NCBI GenBank assembly: GCA_002320815.1
Contig: DCLA01000126.1
Coordinates: 1 to 64,000, forward strand
Reading direction: 5' to 3'
Origin: Myxococcales bacterium UBA1660
Lineage (GTDB): Bacteria; Myxococcota_A; Polyangia; Polyangiales; Houyiibacteriaceae
DNA: 64,000 nucleotides
The translations under genes were made by a program, and so were the position numbers. Positions 1 through 8,602 of the stretch are shown one piece after another (within the stretch, counting starts at the first letter, position 1; the number at the start of each line of letters is the position of its first letter). The notes beneath the pieces were generated by a model. The model worked only from the letters and a program-made list of their open reading frames with translations, was not told the DNA's origin and ran no database searches.

Positions 1-183
1 CTCCCGGGCGACGTCGACGCGATCGCGACCGGCTCCGGGGCCGTGCCCGACGAGCCGGCGCCCGGGCCCGCACCCGCGAAGCCCGCCAAGCCCGCCACCT
101 CCGCGCCCGCCACACCCCGCGAGCCGACCCTGGACGAGCGGATCGAGGCCGAGCTGGCGGCCCTCAAGAAGAGCCTGGAGTGA
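1..183 (+). CDS. C-terminal fragment of an unidentified protein (gene begins before the window)
   Basis: The reading frame is open from the first base and stops with TGA at 181-183, leaving 60 C-terminal residues. The visible part is a Pro/Ala/Lys-rich low-complexity linker followed by a short charged helix (DERIEAELAALKKSLE) at the very end. No domain can be recognised, so no function is proposed. Such tails are common at the ends of myxobacterial envelope and regulatory proteins, but that does not identify this one. Confidence 0.6.
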   Translation, partial: LPGDVDAIATGSGAVPDEPAPGPAPAKPAKPATSAPATPREPTLDERIEAELAALKKSLE

Positions 184-244
184 CCCCGGGCGGGGAATGA
201 GCGCGAGCCCTTTCGCCGTTCCCGCCGTTTGCTATACGCAGCCC

Positions 245-1393
245 GTGCCCCGTCCGACCTCTGCGAAGACCGACCCCTCGCTCCGTGCCGCCGCCCAGGC
301 CGCCCGGGAGGCGCCGGCCTCCGTCGCCGCTTTGGTGCTCGACGTCCTCTCGCGGCAGGCGGAGGGTCGGCTGCTCTTCGCGGGCAAGGAGCACGTGGCC
401 AAGAAGGCCGAGACCCATGGGGTCACGGCCGCCGAGGTCGGCGGCGAAGACGTCCTGCTGCTCCTCGAGCGCGGCCCGGAGACCGAGCGTCAGCGGGCGC
501 TGATCGCGGCCCTGATGGTCGAGGGCCTCCGGGGTCACCTCGACGACCCGAAGCGCCTCGAGCGCTTCGCGCGGCACGCCGACTGGCTGGAGCTCTCCAC
601 CGACTACGCGCCCTACGCGGCCATCGACCCGGTGCTCGAAGACGACGCCGGGCCGGTCTGGCGCGCCGTGGGCGTCGTCCCGGCCGCCACCGGGAGCGAA
701 GCGGCCGCCGCCGCGCGCCGGACCCTGCGGCAGGTGGCGCTCCGACACAGCGTTCACCCCGTCGCCGCCGAGGTCCGGGGGGACGCACCGAGCGCGGCCA
801 GGGGCGTGGGCGACGACGAGGGGGCCGACGCCGCCGCGGTCGAGGGCCGCCTGATGCGGCTGCCGCCCACCGGCTTCCGCGGTCTGCTGCGCCTGGTCAG
901 CGGCTTCGCCGTCCTCGAGTGGGTCGTGCGGGGGATCCTCTTCGCGCTCGGGCTCCGGCGTCCGGCGAAGCTCCGCGTCGTCGAGGGCGGGCTCCGTTTG
1001 AAGAAGCGGGTGGTGCTCCTCGGCCGGGTCATCCGGGAGACCGACGAGACCTACACCGACCGCGCGGTCGCCTCGGTGGGTCGGACCCACCGCTGGCCGG
1101 CGCTGCCCCTGGTGGCCGGCGCGCTCGCCTTCGCGGGCGGGGTGGTGATCGGGGGCGTCTGGCTCTTCGAGGGGATGCGCAGCGGCGAGACCGTGCTGCT
1201 CCTGGCCGCCGCCGCCGCCATCTTCATCGGGGGCGGTCTGGATCTGGGGCTCTCCATCCTGCTTCCGGCGCGCAAGAAGCAGGTCGCGGTGGAGCTCGCG
1301 GTCCTCCCCAAGCGTCGCTTCCAGCTCGTGGCCGTGCCCGAAGCGCGGGCCGAGGCCTTCGTGGCCGCCCTGCGCGACCGCGTGACCCGCTGA
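245..1393 (+). CDS. Hypothetical membrane protein, two C-terminal TM segments
   Basis: An unrecognised protein of about 382 residues. The N-terminal half is Ala/Glu-rich and looks soluble. A hydrophobic amphipathic stretch (LLRLVSGFAVLEWVVRGI) lies mid-protein. Two clear membrane helices follow near the C-terminus, then a short basic cytoplasm-like tail. I prefer the GTG at 245 because a TATACG hexamer ends 6 nt before it, which would suit a leaderless message. An in-frame ATG at 197 would add 16 residues but has GGGGA directly abutting it rather than at normal spacing. The Ser/Thr kinase gene follows on the same strand after 37 nt, so co-transcription is possible. I see no enzymatic motif and propose no function. 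Confidence 0.7.
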   Translation: MPRPTSAKTDPSLRAAAQAAREAPASVAALVLDVLSRQAEGRLLFAGKEHVAKKAETHGVTAAEVGGEDVLLLLERGPETERQRALIAALMVEGLRGHLDDPKRLERFARHADWLELSTDYAPYAAIDPVLEDDAGPVWRAVGVVPAATGSEAAAAARRTLRQVALRHSVHPVAAEVRGDAPSAARGVGDDEGADAAAVEGRLMRLPPTGFRGLLRLVSGFAVLEWVVRGILFALGLRRPAKLRVVEGGLRLKKRVVLLGRVIRETDETYTDRAVASVGRTHRWPALPLVAGALAFAGGVVIGGVWLFEGMRSGETVLLLAAAAAIFIGGGLDLGLSILLPARKKQVAVELAVLPKRRFQLVAVPEARAEAFVAALRDRVTR

Positions 1394-1430
1394 CCTTTGC
1401 AATCCGCGCCGTATCGGCGATCGTGGAGCG

Positions 1431-3572
1431 ATGACGGCCGCACCGCCCGTCGCGCTCGGCTCGGTCCTCGAAGGGCGCTATCGGATGGACACCCTCCTGG
1501 GGAAGGGGGGCATGGGCGCGGTGTACCTCGGCCGAGACCTCCGGCTGGAGCGGGAGGTGGCCATCAAGGTGATCCTCCCCGAGCGCGTGGCCGACGCCGA
1601 GGCCGTGGCGCGCTTCCTCCGCGAAGCGCGCTCCGCCGCCGCGCTGAACCATCCAGGCATCGTGACCATCCACGACGTCGGTCAGGCGGCCACCGGGGAG
1701 GGCCCCATGCCCTACCTGGTCATGGAGCGGCTGGCGGGGGAACCGCTGGCGGACCGGCTGGCGCGCGGGGTCCTGGACCCGGAGGCCACGGCCGCCCTCG
1801 GGGGCGCGCTCCTGGACGCCCTGGCGGTCGCGCACCGGGCGGGGATCGTCCACCGGGACATCAAGCCGGACAACGTCTTCCTCCGGGCCCCGGAGGGAAT
1901 GCCGACCCTGGTGGACTTCGGGGTCGCGCGGATGGTGGACGGCGGGACCGATCCCACCATCACCCGGGAGGGCCACAGCGTGGGGACCCCGCTCTACATG
2001 GCCCCGGAGCAGCTCCGGGGCGGGCGCGCCGAGGCGGCGGCCGACCTCTACGCGGTGGGGGCGCTCCTCTACGAGGCGCTCCTGGGCCGGCCGACCTACC
2101 ACGCGAGCACCTACCCCGAGCTCATCGCCAAGAAGCTGCTCGAGGACCCCGACCTGACCGCGCTGCAGGGCACCGGTCGGGTGGGAGCGGTGGTGGCGTC
2201 CGCCCTGAGCCGGGACCCCGCGGCGCGCCCGCCCTCCGCGGAGGCGATGGCGGCCCAGCTCCGGGGCGAGGAAGCGCCCGCCGTGCCCCTGACGCGCACC
2301 GCGGCCGCGTACGCGCCGACCACCCAGGTGGCCACGCCGCCGCCGGTCTCGGACCACTCGCCCACGCCGCCTTCGCGACCGGTGCAGCCCCCCCGGCGTT
2401 GGCCGGTGCTCGCCCTCGGGGCTGCGGTCGCCTCGGCCCTGGTCGTCGGGGTGGCCTGGCCCGAGGACGACGAACCGATCGCGGCGCCGACCCCCGTCGC
2501 CAGCCAACCACCGACTCTGGCGCTCTCCCTCATCGGTCGCTTCCACGACGCCTCCGGGTCCGATCGGTCGCTCCTCCGTAGCCCGGACCTCTGGCGTCAA
2601 TGCATCGCGGATGCCGAGCGCTCGCTGGCCCAGCCCCAGGTGCAGACCCGCTGGCGCGCGGCCCGCGCGTTCTGCCGGGGCATGACCGCGCTGGAGGAGA
2701 CGCGAGCCGACGAGGCCGTGCGTCACCTCGAGGAAGCCGTGGCGTTGGAGCCCGGGTGGGCGGTCCCGCGGGTCCCCTTGGCCCACGCCCTCGCGGCGAA
2801 GGGGGAGGGCGACGCGGCCATCGCCAGCGCCCACGAGGCCGCCCGCCTGGAGCCGACCTGGTGGGTCCCGGCGGCCGCGCTGGGGAGTCTGCACGCGCGG
2901 CACGGCCGAGACGACGAGGCCATCCAGGCCTACCGCCGAGCGATGGCCCTGGCCCCCAACGAGAGCAGCGTGGTCGACGCGTTGGCGCTCGCCTACCACG
3001 CGGCGGCCATGGACGAGCAGGCGGCGGTCCACTCGCAGCAGGCGCTGGCGCTCGATCCGGGGGCCCCCTGGGCGCACCTCATCGAGGCCGAGCGCGCGCT
3101 CGAGGGCGGCGATGGCGCCGCGGCTCTCCGGGACGCCGAGGCCACCCTCGCGGTGCACCCGCGTTCGCCGGCAGCGACCCTGGCGCGGGCCGACGCCTAC
3201 ATCCTCCTCGGGCGAGACGTCGACGCTCTGCGCTCCTATGAACGGACCCTGGAGCTGGTGGGCGATACCGAGGCCACGGGGCTGCCCGCGGGCCGGCTGG
3301 CAGCGGTGCGCGCGGCCCTGGAGGCAGGGAGTCTCCCCGCGCCGCGCGCGGCGGGCCGGACGGCGGCGGCGGAGGCCGCCGAAGATACGGCGACCGCCGG
3401 GTCGGCGGAGCGGAGCGAGCGCACGCGGCCCGGTGCGTCGGGGTCCCAGCCGTCGGGGTCCCAGCCGTCGCGAGCCCAGCCGTCGCGGTCCCAGCCCGCC
3501 CGGTCCCGGCCGCGCCGTGCGCGGCCCGATCGCTCGCGGCCCGACCCGTTGAGCGGCATCGACGGGCTCTGA
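1431..3572 (+). CDS. Ser/Thr protein kinase with TM segment and TPR-like sensor region
   Basis: A 713-residue Hanks-type kinase. The glycine loop GKGGMGAVYLG starts at residue 24, the catalytic Lys is in VAIKVI (K46), the catalytic loop HRDIKPDN is at 141-148, DFG is at 162-164, and GTPLYMAPEQ marks the activation segment. A Pro/Thr-rich juxtamembrane linker leads to one TM helix (RRWPVLALGAAVASALVVGV). Beyond it comes a helical region with TPR-like units (for example AIASAHEAARLEP and AIQAYRRAMALAPNES). In this topology the kinase is cytoplasmic and the TPR part extracytoplasmic, a common myxobacterial plan. The tail has five-residue SGSQP/SRAQP-type repeats encoded by 15-bp DNA repeats near 3446-3505, then Arg/Pro-rich sequence. 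Substrate unknown. Confidence 0.95.
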   Translation: MTAAPPVALGSVLEGRYRMDTLLGKGGMGAVYLGRDLRLEREVAIKVILPERVADAEAVARFLREARSAAALNHPGIVTIHDVGQAATGEGPMPYLVMERLAGEPLADRLARGVLDPEATAALGGALLDALAVAHRAGIVHRDIKPDNVFLRAPEGMPTLVDFGVARMVDGGTDPTITREGHSVGTPLYMAPEQLRGGRAEAAADLYAVGALLYEALLGRPTYHASTYPELIAKKLLEDPDLTALQGTGRVGAVVASALSRDPAARPPSAEAMAAQLRGEEAPAVPLTRTAAAYAPTTQVATPPPVSDHSPTPPSRPVQPPRRWPVLALGAAVASALVVGVAWPEDDEPIAAPTPVASQPPTLALSLIGRFHDASGSDRSLLRSPDLWRQCIADAERSLAQPQVQTRWRAARAFCRGMTALEETRADEAVRHLEEAVALEPGWAVPRVPLAHALAAKGEGDAAIASAHEAARLEPTWWVPAAALGSLHARHGRDDEAIQAYRRAMALAPNESSVVDALALAYHAAAMDEQAAVHSQQALALDPGAPWAHLIEAERALEGGDGAAALRDAEATLAVHPRSPAATLARADAYILLGRDVDALRSYERTLELVGDTEATGLPAGRLAAVRAALEAGSLPAPRAAGRTAAAEAAEDTATAGSAERSERTRPGASGSQPSGSQPSRAQPSRSQPARSRPRRARPDRSRPDPLSGIDGL

Positions 3573-3587
3573 GTCAGCGGACGCGGT

Positions 3588-4595
3588 TCAGCGGACCCGG
3601 TCCAGCGCGCCGGCCAGCCCTCCGGGCCGGCCCTCGAGGTCGGCGGCGAAGTCGAGGAGCTCGTCCAGCCGTTCGTCGCTCCAGTCGAAGGCCACCGTGA
3701 CCACCGTCCCCTCGGACGCCACCTCGACCCGCCGCAGCGCGCCGGCGACCGGGGTGAAGCCGATCATCGGGGTGTCGAGCACCGCGTCGAGGCGCTCGCG
3801 CACGATGCCGGCCAGGGCGTCGGCGGCCGCCGGATCGTCGGTCAGGAGGCGCAGCGAGGCGCTCAGGCCGCGCCGGATGCGCGCCCCGAGGGCGACGGCT
3901 TCCAGGTGGGCCAGGATCTGCGCGAGCTCGCCGTCCACCTCGAGCTGGTCGCGCCACCGGGGGGGTATCCGGGCCGCGAGGGTGAGGTCGCGGCCGGCGA
4001 CGTCCCGGAAGATGAGGCCCAGCGCGGTCTCGCTGGCCGAGCCGCTCCCGTCGCGGATGGTGGCGATGGTCTGCACCGCGGTCGGCTCGGGGCCGAAGAC
4101 GACGCCGCGCCGACCGACGAAGACCGCGCGACTGTCGCCGCGCACGCCGGCGATCGCCGGGAGCCCGGAGACCTCGGTGCGACGGAGCCGGGAGCCGGTG
4201 GTCTCGGCCGCCTCGCCGAGGCAGTCGCCCAGGGCCTCGTGCTGGAAGGTGCCCGAGAGAATCGCGCCGACGTGGTCCAGCGCGAAGGGTTCGTCGCCGG
4301 TGACGAAGACGGTGAGCTGCTCCAGGCCGGCGGTGGGGTCGAAGCCGCACTGCTCTTCGAGCCGGCGGAGACCTCGGTCCCGCCCGGCGCCGACCACCAA
4401 GCGCCGCCAGAGGGTGCTCTCGCGGACGGCGGGCACGTCGACCATGAGCACCGCGCTGGCGTTGCCGGGCACGTTCGCCAACGGCGCCTCGTGGAGCTCC
4501 GGCGGACGCAGGAAGGCATAGGCGGCCACCCCGACGCCCACCACGAGGAGGAGCAACAGCGGCCAGGTTCTTCGGCGACGTCCCTTGGGCGGCAC
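3588..4595 (-). CDS. Hypothetical membrane-anchored extracytoplasmic protein
   Basis: About 335 residues from a GTG at 4595, reading VPPKGRRRR then a single N-terminal TM helix at residues 11-29. This is a signal-anchor arrangement that leaves the rest outside the membrane. Two Cys (EEQCGFD and LGDCLGE) could form a disulfide. The remainder is a mixed alpha/beta sequence without a motif I recognise. The frame stays open to 4691, but that extension would run into the divergent RNase H gene at 4675, so the start just before the basic/TM segment is preferred. It converges with the Ser/Thr kinase gene, with stops 15 nt apart. Function unknown. Confidence 0.7.
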   Translation of the reverse strand: MPPKGRRRRTWPLLLLLVVGVGVAAYAFLRPPELHEAPLANVPGNASAVLMVDVPAVRESTLWRRLVVGAGRDRGLRRLEEQCGFDPTAGLEQLTVFVTGDEPFALDHVGAILSGTFQHEALGDCLGEAAETTGSRLRRTEVSGLPAIAGVRGDSRAVFVGRRGVVFGPEPTAVQTIATIRDGSGSASETALGLIFRDVAGRDLTLAARIPPRWRDQLEVDGELAQILAHLEAVALGARIRRGLSASLRLLTDDPAAADALAGIVRERLDAVLDTPMIGFTPVAGALRRVEVASEGTVVTVAFDWSDERLDELLDFAADLEGRPGGLAGALDRVR

Positions 4596-4674
4596 GGGCG
4601 CGAGGGTAGCGGATCCGCGGCCGGGGCGGGCGAGGCCTTGGATGCTGCGGCGGTCCGTGGCAGAAGGCCGAGCC

Positions 4675-5400
4675 ATGCCTTGGCGCACCATGATCCTGCG
4701 CGGCCAGCGCGTCTTCGTTCGCTGCGACGAACACGGAGAGCTCCGACCCGACGGCGGCCGGGTGGAGATCCGCTACAAGCCCAACGACGGGCGGGCTTAT
4801 CAGGCCGGCGTGAAGAACCTCGAGCCCAGCCTGGACGCCACCGTGCTGCCCGACGAACACTGCGGGCCGGCCGAGCGTCCGGAAGACAAGGGCGGGAAGG
4901 GCGCGAAGTCTGGAGGCTCCAAGAGTCGCTCCAAGAAGAAGAAGCCGGCGCCGAGCTCCTTCCCCACGACCCCGGCCGAGGGCGAGGTGCTGGCCTACTG
5001 CGACGGCGCGTGCAGCGGCAACCCGGGCCCGGCGGGGCTGGGCGCGGTGATTCGCAGCGGCGGCGAGGAGATCGCGCTGAGCGAGTACCTGGGCGATGGG
5101 ACCAACAACATCGCCGAGCTCACCGCGATCCTCCGGGTCCTCCAGGAGGCGCCGGAGGGGCCGCTCACGGTGCACACCGACTCCAGCTACGCCATCGGGC
5201 TGCTCACCAAGGGGTGGAAGGCCAAGAAGAACCAGGAGCTGGTGGCCGAGCTGCGGGCCGCCCTGAAGGCCCGGGGCGACACGGACTTCGTCTACGTCCC
5301 CGGTCACGCCGGCGTGCAGCTCAACGAGCTGGCGGACCAGCTCGCGGTCGCCGCGGTCGAAGCGCGGGACAGCTACCCGGTCACCCGACGCCCCTACTGA
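4675..5400 (+). CDS. rnhA: Ribonuclease HI family protein with extra N-terminal module
   Basis: 241 residues. The C-terminal ~135 residues are an RNase HI fold with all four metal-binding acidic residues: D110 in YCDGACSGNPGP, E148 in NNIAELTAI, D169 in HTDSSYAI and D221 in NELADQLA, plus the active-site His in VPGHAG. It should cut the RNA strand of RNA-DNA hybrids. The first ~50 residues (ILRGQRVFVRCDEHGELR onward) are not the usual hybrid-binding domain. They are joined by a Lys/Ser-rich linker (KSRSKKKKP), which may bind nucleic acid (inference). The ATG at 4675 is preceded by AAGG at suitable spacing. It is divergent from the membrane-protein gene, with 79 nt between starts. Confidence 0.88.
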   Translation: MPWRTMILRGQRVFVRCDEHGELRPDGGRVEIRYKPNDGRAYQAGVKNLEPSLDATVLPDEHCGPAERPEDKGGKGAKSGGSKSRSKKKKPAPSSFPTTPAEGEVLAYCDGACSGNPGPAGLGAVIRSGGEEIALSEYLGDGTNNIAELTAILRVLQEAPEGPLTVHTDSSYAIGLLTKGWKAKKNQELVAELRAALKARGDTDFVYVPGHAGVQLNELADQLAVAAVEARDSYPVTRRPY

Positions 5401-5423
5401 GGTCCCCCCGGGGGAGGGGGACC
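5401..5423 (+). terminator. Hairpin directly after the RNase H stop codon
   Basis: GGTCCCCC (5401-5408) is complementary to GGGGGACC (5416-5423), an 8-bp stem with a 7-nt loop. It begins at the base after the TGA. There is no T-tract, so it may act as an mRNA 3' end stabiliser rather than a classical intrinsic terminator. Confidence 0.4.
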
Positions 5424-5471
5424 GCGCCGCCGCTTGACCGGAGCGCTCGATGCTGACAAGTCGCGTGCCCG

Positions 5472-6206
5472 ATGGCCGATTCGCCCAGCGACCGCCCCGC
5501 CGAGCCGCGGGTCTCCATCATCATCCCGATCTACAACGAGGAGGCGATCCTCCAGAGCGCGGTGGTGGACCTCGTCGACCGCCTGAGCGAGCTGGACGAG
5601 CCCTACGAGCTCATCCTCGCCGAGAACGGGTCCACCGACGACACGGTGAAGATCGCCAACGAGTTGGCGGAGCGCTTCCCGCAGCTCGTCGTGCGCTCGC
5701 TGGGCCAGCCGAACTACGGCGAAGCCCTCAAGCGCGGGATCCTCGAGGCCCGCGGCGAGTTCGTCCTCTGCGACGAGATCGACCTCTGCGACACCGACTT
5801 CCACCGGCGCGCCCTGGCGCTCCTGGAGACCGGCGAGGCGGACTTCGTGGTCGGCTCCAAGACCATGGCCGGCGCCAGCGACGAGCGCCCGGTGATGCGT
5901 CACGCGGCGACGCTGGTGATGAACGGCCTCCTGCGCGTGGCCACCGGCTTCAAGGGGTCCGACACCCACGGGCTCAAGGCCTTCCGTCGGGCCCCGGTGG
6001 TCGAGATCGCCCGGCAGTGTCTGGTGGACAAGGACCTCTTCGCCTCGGAGCTGGTCATCCGCGCCGAGCGCGCGGGCGTGCGGATGAAGGAGATCCCGGT
6101 GCGCGTGCTGGAGAAGCGGCCCCCGAGCATCCACCTCTTCCGGCGCGTGCCCAACGTCCTCAAGGGCGTCGCCAAGCTCTTCGTCGCCATCCGCGTGAAG
6201 GGCTGA
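5472..6206 (+). CDS. Glycosyltransferase family 2 protein
   Basis: 244 residues with a GT-A glycosyltransferase start (VSIIIPIYNEE at ~14), the nucleotide-sugar binding segment ENGSTDDT, and acidic DEIDLCDTDF, where the metal-binding DxD would lie. The product is short and has no membrane helices, so it resembles dolichol-phosphate-mannose-synthase-like or glycan-modifying GT2 enzymes rather than a processive synthase. The stop overlaps the start of the downstream polysaccharide deacetylase (TGATG at 6204-6208), so the two are translationally coupled and probably act on the same glycan. The acceptor and donor cannot be read from sequence. Confidence 0.88.
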   Translation: MADSPSDRPAEPRVSIIIPIYNEEAILQSAVVDLVDRLSELDEPYELILAENGSTDDTVKIANELAERFPQLVVRSLGQPNYGEALKRGILEARGEFVLCDEIDLCDTDFHRRALALLETGEADFVVGSKTMAGASDERPVMRHAATLVMNGLLRVATGFKGSDTHGLKAFRRAPVVEIARQCLVDKDLFASELVIRAERAGVRMKEIPVRVLEKRPPSIHLFRRVPNVLKGVAKLFVAIRVKG

Positions 6207-7144
6207 TGCAGCGCCTCGCCGCGGTCTCCATCGACCTCGACGAGATCGGCTGCTACTCGGCCATCCACGGCCTGCCGCCCCTCGAGGGAGAAGCGGCTCA
6301 CGCGGTCTACGCCCGCGCGGTCCCGCGCTTCGAGCGCCTCTTCGAGGATCTGGGCATCCCGGCGACCTTCTTCGCCATCGCCGCCGACCTCGACGAGGGT
6401 CCGGCGCCGGGCGCGCTCCGCCGGCTCCACGCCGCCGGCCACGAGATCGCCAGCCACTCGTTGAGCCACCTCTACGACCTGACGCGGCAGGACCGGGCGA
6501 CCCAGGAGCGCGAGGTTGTGGCTTCCCTCGATCGATTGGAAGCCGCGGTGGGCGAGCGACCGACCGGGTTCCGCGCGCCGGGCTACACCATCACCGACGA
6601 GCTCTTCGAGGTGCTCGCCGACGCCGGCGTTCGCTACGACTCGAGCGTCTTTCCCTGTCCGGCGTACTACGCGGCCAAGGTGGCGGCGATCGGCGCCATC
6701 GGGCTGAAGGCGCGCTTCGGGCGCGGGGTGCCCAGCCACTCGATCGTCGACGACCCGCGCGTCCTCGGCGCGCCGGCGGACCCGTACCGGGTCGGCCAGA
6801 GCTATTGGCGCCGCGGGTCGGGTCTCCTCGAGCTGCCCATCGGCGTCACCCGCGGCGCGCGCCTGCCCTACATCGGGACCAGCGTGGTCCTCGCTGGCGA
6901 CCGCGGCGCCGACCTGCTCACCCGGATGATGGTCGGGCGGCCGCTGGTGAACCTGGAGCTCCACGGGATCGACCTCGCCGACGCCGACGCCGACGGGCTC
7001 ACCGCGCTCCGGCCCCACCAACCGGACCTCCGGGCCACCGCGGCCGCCAAGGAGAGCGCGCTGCGCGCGGCCATCGCGCGGCTCCGGGCCGAGGGCTACC
7101 GCTTCGTCCGTCTGGACGAGGCGGCGGCCGCGTTCGCCGGCTGA
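6206..7144 (+). CDS. Polysaccharide deacetylase family protein
   Basis: 312 residues with NodB-homology motifs: the N-terminal metal/base Asp pair (SIDLDEIG, D10/D12), the zinc-binding H-x3-H in ASHSLSH (H84, H88) and the RAPGY motif. It probably removes N-acetyl groups from a polysaccharide or lipid-linked glycan. The lack of a signal peptide suggests that it acts on the cytoplasmic side, in step with the overlapping GT2 gene upstream. Its C-terminal ~100 residues include the LELHGIDL segment typical of the longer deacetylases of capsule/LPS clusters. It converges with the manA-like gene and the two stop codons are separated by a single base. Confidence 0.88.
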   Translation: MQRLAAVSIDLDEIGCYSAIHGLPPLEGEAAHAVYARAVPRFERLFEDLGIPATFFAIAADLDEGPAPGALRRLHAAGHEIASHSLSHLYDLTRQDRATQEREVVASLDRLEAAVGERPTGFRAPGYTITDELFEVLADAGVRYDSSVFPCPAYYAAKVAAIGAIGLKARFGRGVPSHSIVDDPRVLGAPADPYRVGQSYWRRGSGLLELPIGVTRGARLPYIGTSVVLAGDRGADLLTRMMVGRPLVNLELHGIDLADADADGLTALRPHQPDLRATAAAKESALRAAIARLRAEGYRFVRLDEAAAAFAG

Positions 7145-7145
7145 G

Positions 7146-8228
7146 TCAGACCTTGGCTCGCGCGATGACGGCCCATGCCCCCTCGAGCCGGAGCTCGTAG
7201 CCCTGCCGGGCCGGGAGCGCGGCGGTCTGGCCGCGCTCGAGGCGGAGGCCGTCCAGGGTCAGGGCGCCGCGGACCACGGTGAGGGACCGGAAGCCCTCGC
7301 TCGCCGGGAGCACCAGCGCGCCGGTGCCCCCGATCTGGTCGACTTCCAGGCTCTCGGAGGGGAGGGCGGCCCCCGGCCCCGCCAGCTTCTGGAGAACGGG
7401 GGGCCCCTCGGCTTCGGGCACCCCGGCGCGCACGCGCACCTCGGGCAAGAGCGCCTCGCTTCGGGGTCGGTCCCAGGCGGTCACGCGCAGCGCCTCGTCC
7501 ACGTGCAGCGGGCGCGCCGCCCCCGCGGGATCCGGCTGGCCTCGGTCGTCGTAGGTCCGGTTCCAGTCCCAGTAGCGGTAGGTGAGCCCGCGCCGCCCGG
7601 GGAGGACTCGCTGGGGCTCGACGAGGGTCAGCCCGGCGCCGATGGCGTGCGGGGTCCCGGCGTCGATGAGGAAGAAATCCCCCGGGGCCACCGGCACGAA
7701 GGGCAGCAGCGCGCTGACGTCCTCGCCGCCGTCGATGGCGGCTCGCATCCCGGCCTCGTCGACGCCTTCGCGGAGGCCGAGGTAGAGGCCGGCGCCGGGG
7801 TCGGCTTCCACGACCAGCCAGCTCTCCGGCTTCCCGCTCTCGTCGGGCGCTAGGTGGGGGTCGTCATCGGCGGGGTGGATCTGCACCGAGAGCGGGGTGC
7901 GGGCGTCGAGGAGCTTCACCAGCAGCGGGCAGCCCCCGGCGGCGGTCTCGGCGCCGAGCCAGCCGGCGGGATCGGACGCCAAGAGGTCGGCGAGGGGCTG
8001 GCCGTCCGCGCCCGGGAGACCGCTGGCCGGGCCGTCGACCCGGCCGGGGAAGTCGGGCTCCACGCTGAGCTCCCAGCTCTCCCCGACCACCCGCGGCTCC
8101 CCCAGGCCCAGGGCGTCTTTGTAGCGCTCGAGGATGCGCTCGCCGCCCCAGGGAGTGCGGGTCGGGGGCGTGAAATTGTCGGCCCGGAGCAGGACCGGTC
8201 GTTTTCTTGGTGAGTGATTGTCCGACAT
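7146..8228 (-). CDS. manA: Mannose-6-phosphate isomerase, class I
   Basis: 360 residues. It interconverts fructose-6-phosphate and mannose-6-phosphate, feeding GDP-mannose and polysaccharide synthesis. Zinc-site and signature motifs are present: LSVQIHPADDDPH (Gln and two His), SGKPESW (Glu ligand) and GTPHAIGAGL. RYWDWNR lies further on. The start is the ATG at 8228 (MSDNHSPRKRP). The N-terminus is typical of the shorter Bacillus-type enzyme (FTPPTRTPWGGERI). Its position beside a glycosyltransferase/deacetylase pair fits a role in supplying sugar nucleotides for an envelope glycan, though the enzyme is general. Confidence 0.92.
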   Translation of the reverse strand: MSDNHSPRKRPVLLRADNFTPPTRTPWGGERILERYKDALGLGEPRVVGESWELSVEPDFPGRVDGPASGLPGADGQPLADLLASDPAGWLGAETAAGGCPLLVKLLDARTPLSVQIHPADDDPHLAPDESGKPESWLVVEADPGAGLYLGLREGVDEAGMRAAIDGGEDVSALLPFVPVAPGDFFLIDAGTPHAIGAGLTLVEPQRVLPGRRGLTYRYWDWNRTYDDRGQPDPAGAARPLHVDEALRVTAWDRPRSEALLPEVRVRAGVPEAEGPPVLQKLAGPGAALPSESLEVDQIGGTGALVLPASEGFRSLTVVRGALTLDGLRLERGQTAALPARQGYELRLEGAWAVIARAKV

Positions 8229-8283
8229 GTAGGTTCGCTCTCGGTCGCCTGGCTGTCTCGGGTCGACCAGAAGGAGTTCGAGG

Positions 8284-8601
8284 ATGCGCTACGTGGGAGC
8301 TGAACGACGAATCCACAAGGTCTTCGTCACCCGGAACACGGAGTATCACGTGCGTCGCGACCGCTGCGTCGCCGTGCGCGACCGGCGGACCGGCGACTGG
8401 GTCGCGGGCCACCTGGCGGTCACCAGCCAGATGTCCGGAGGTCTCCGCTTCCACGAGAGCGGCGGCATCACGCCCAACGAGGGCGCGCCCGGTGTCGGCG
8501 AGTCGCTCTTCTTCTGCACCGCTGGCCGGGATCTGGTGACCAGCGCGGTCATCGCCATCAAGCGGCCCGAGAAGGCCATCGTCTCGCGCTACCCCGAGTG
8601 A
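8284..8601 (+). CDS. Small conserved-looking hypothetical protein
   Basis: 105 residues from an ATG at 8284 with a strong ribosome-binding site (AAGGAG, 8 nt before the start). The protein is basic and rich in Arg, Val and beta-prone sequence, ending in AIKRPEKAIVSRYPE. It has two Cys (RRDRCVAV, FFCTAG), no membrane segment and no signal peptide. I do not recognise a family. The well-formed RBS, third-position GC bias and tight packing against the next gene (one base between stops) argue that it is real. Confidence 0.75.
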   Translation: MRYVGAERRIHKVFVTRNTEYHVRRDRCVAVRDRRTGDWVAGHLAVTSQMSGGLRFHESGGITPNEGAPGVGESLFFCTAGRDLVTSAVIAIKRPEKAIVSRYPE

Positions 8602-8602
8602 C

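Noticed and set aside
1224..3158. Long minus-strand open frame opposite the Ser/Thr kinase
   Set aside because: GC-driven shadow with no domains. The plus-strand kinase has all motifs.
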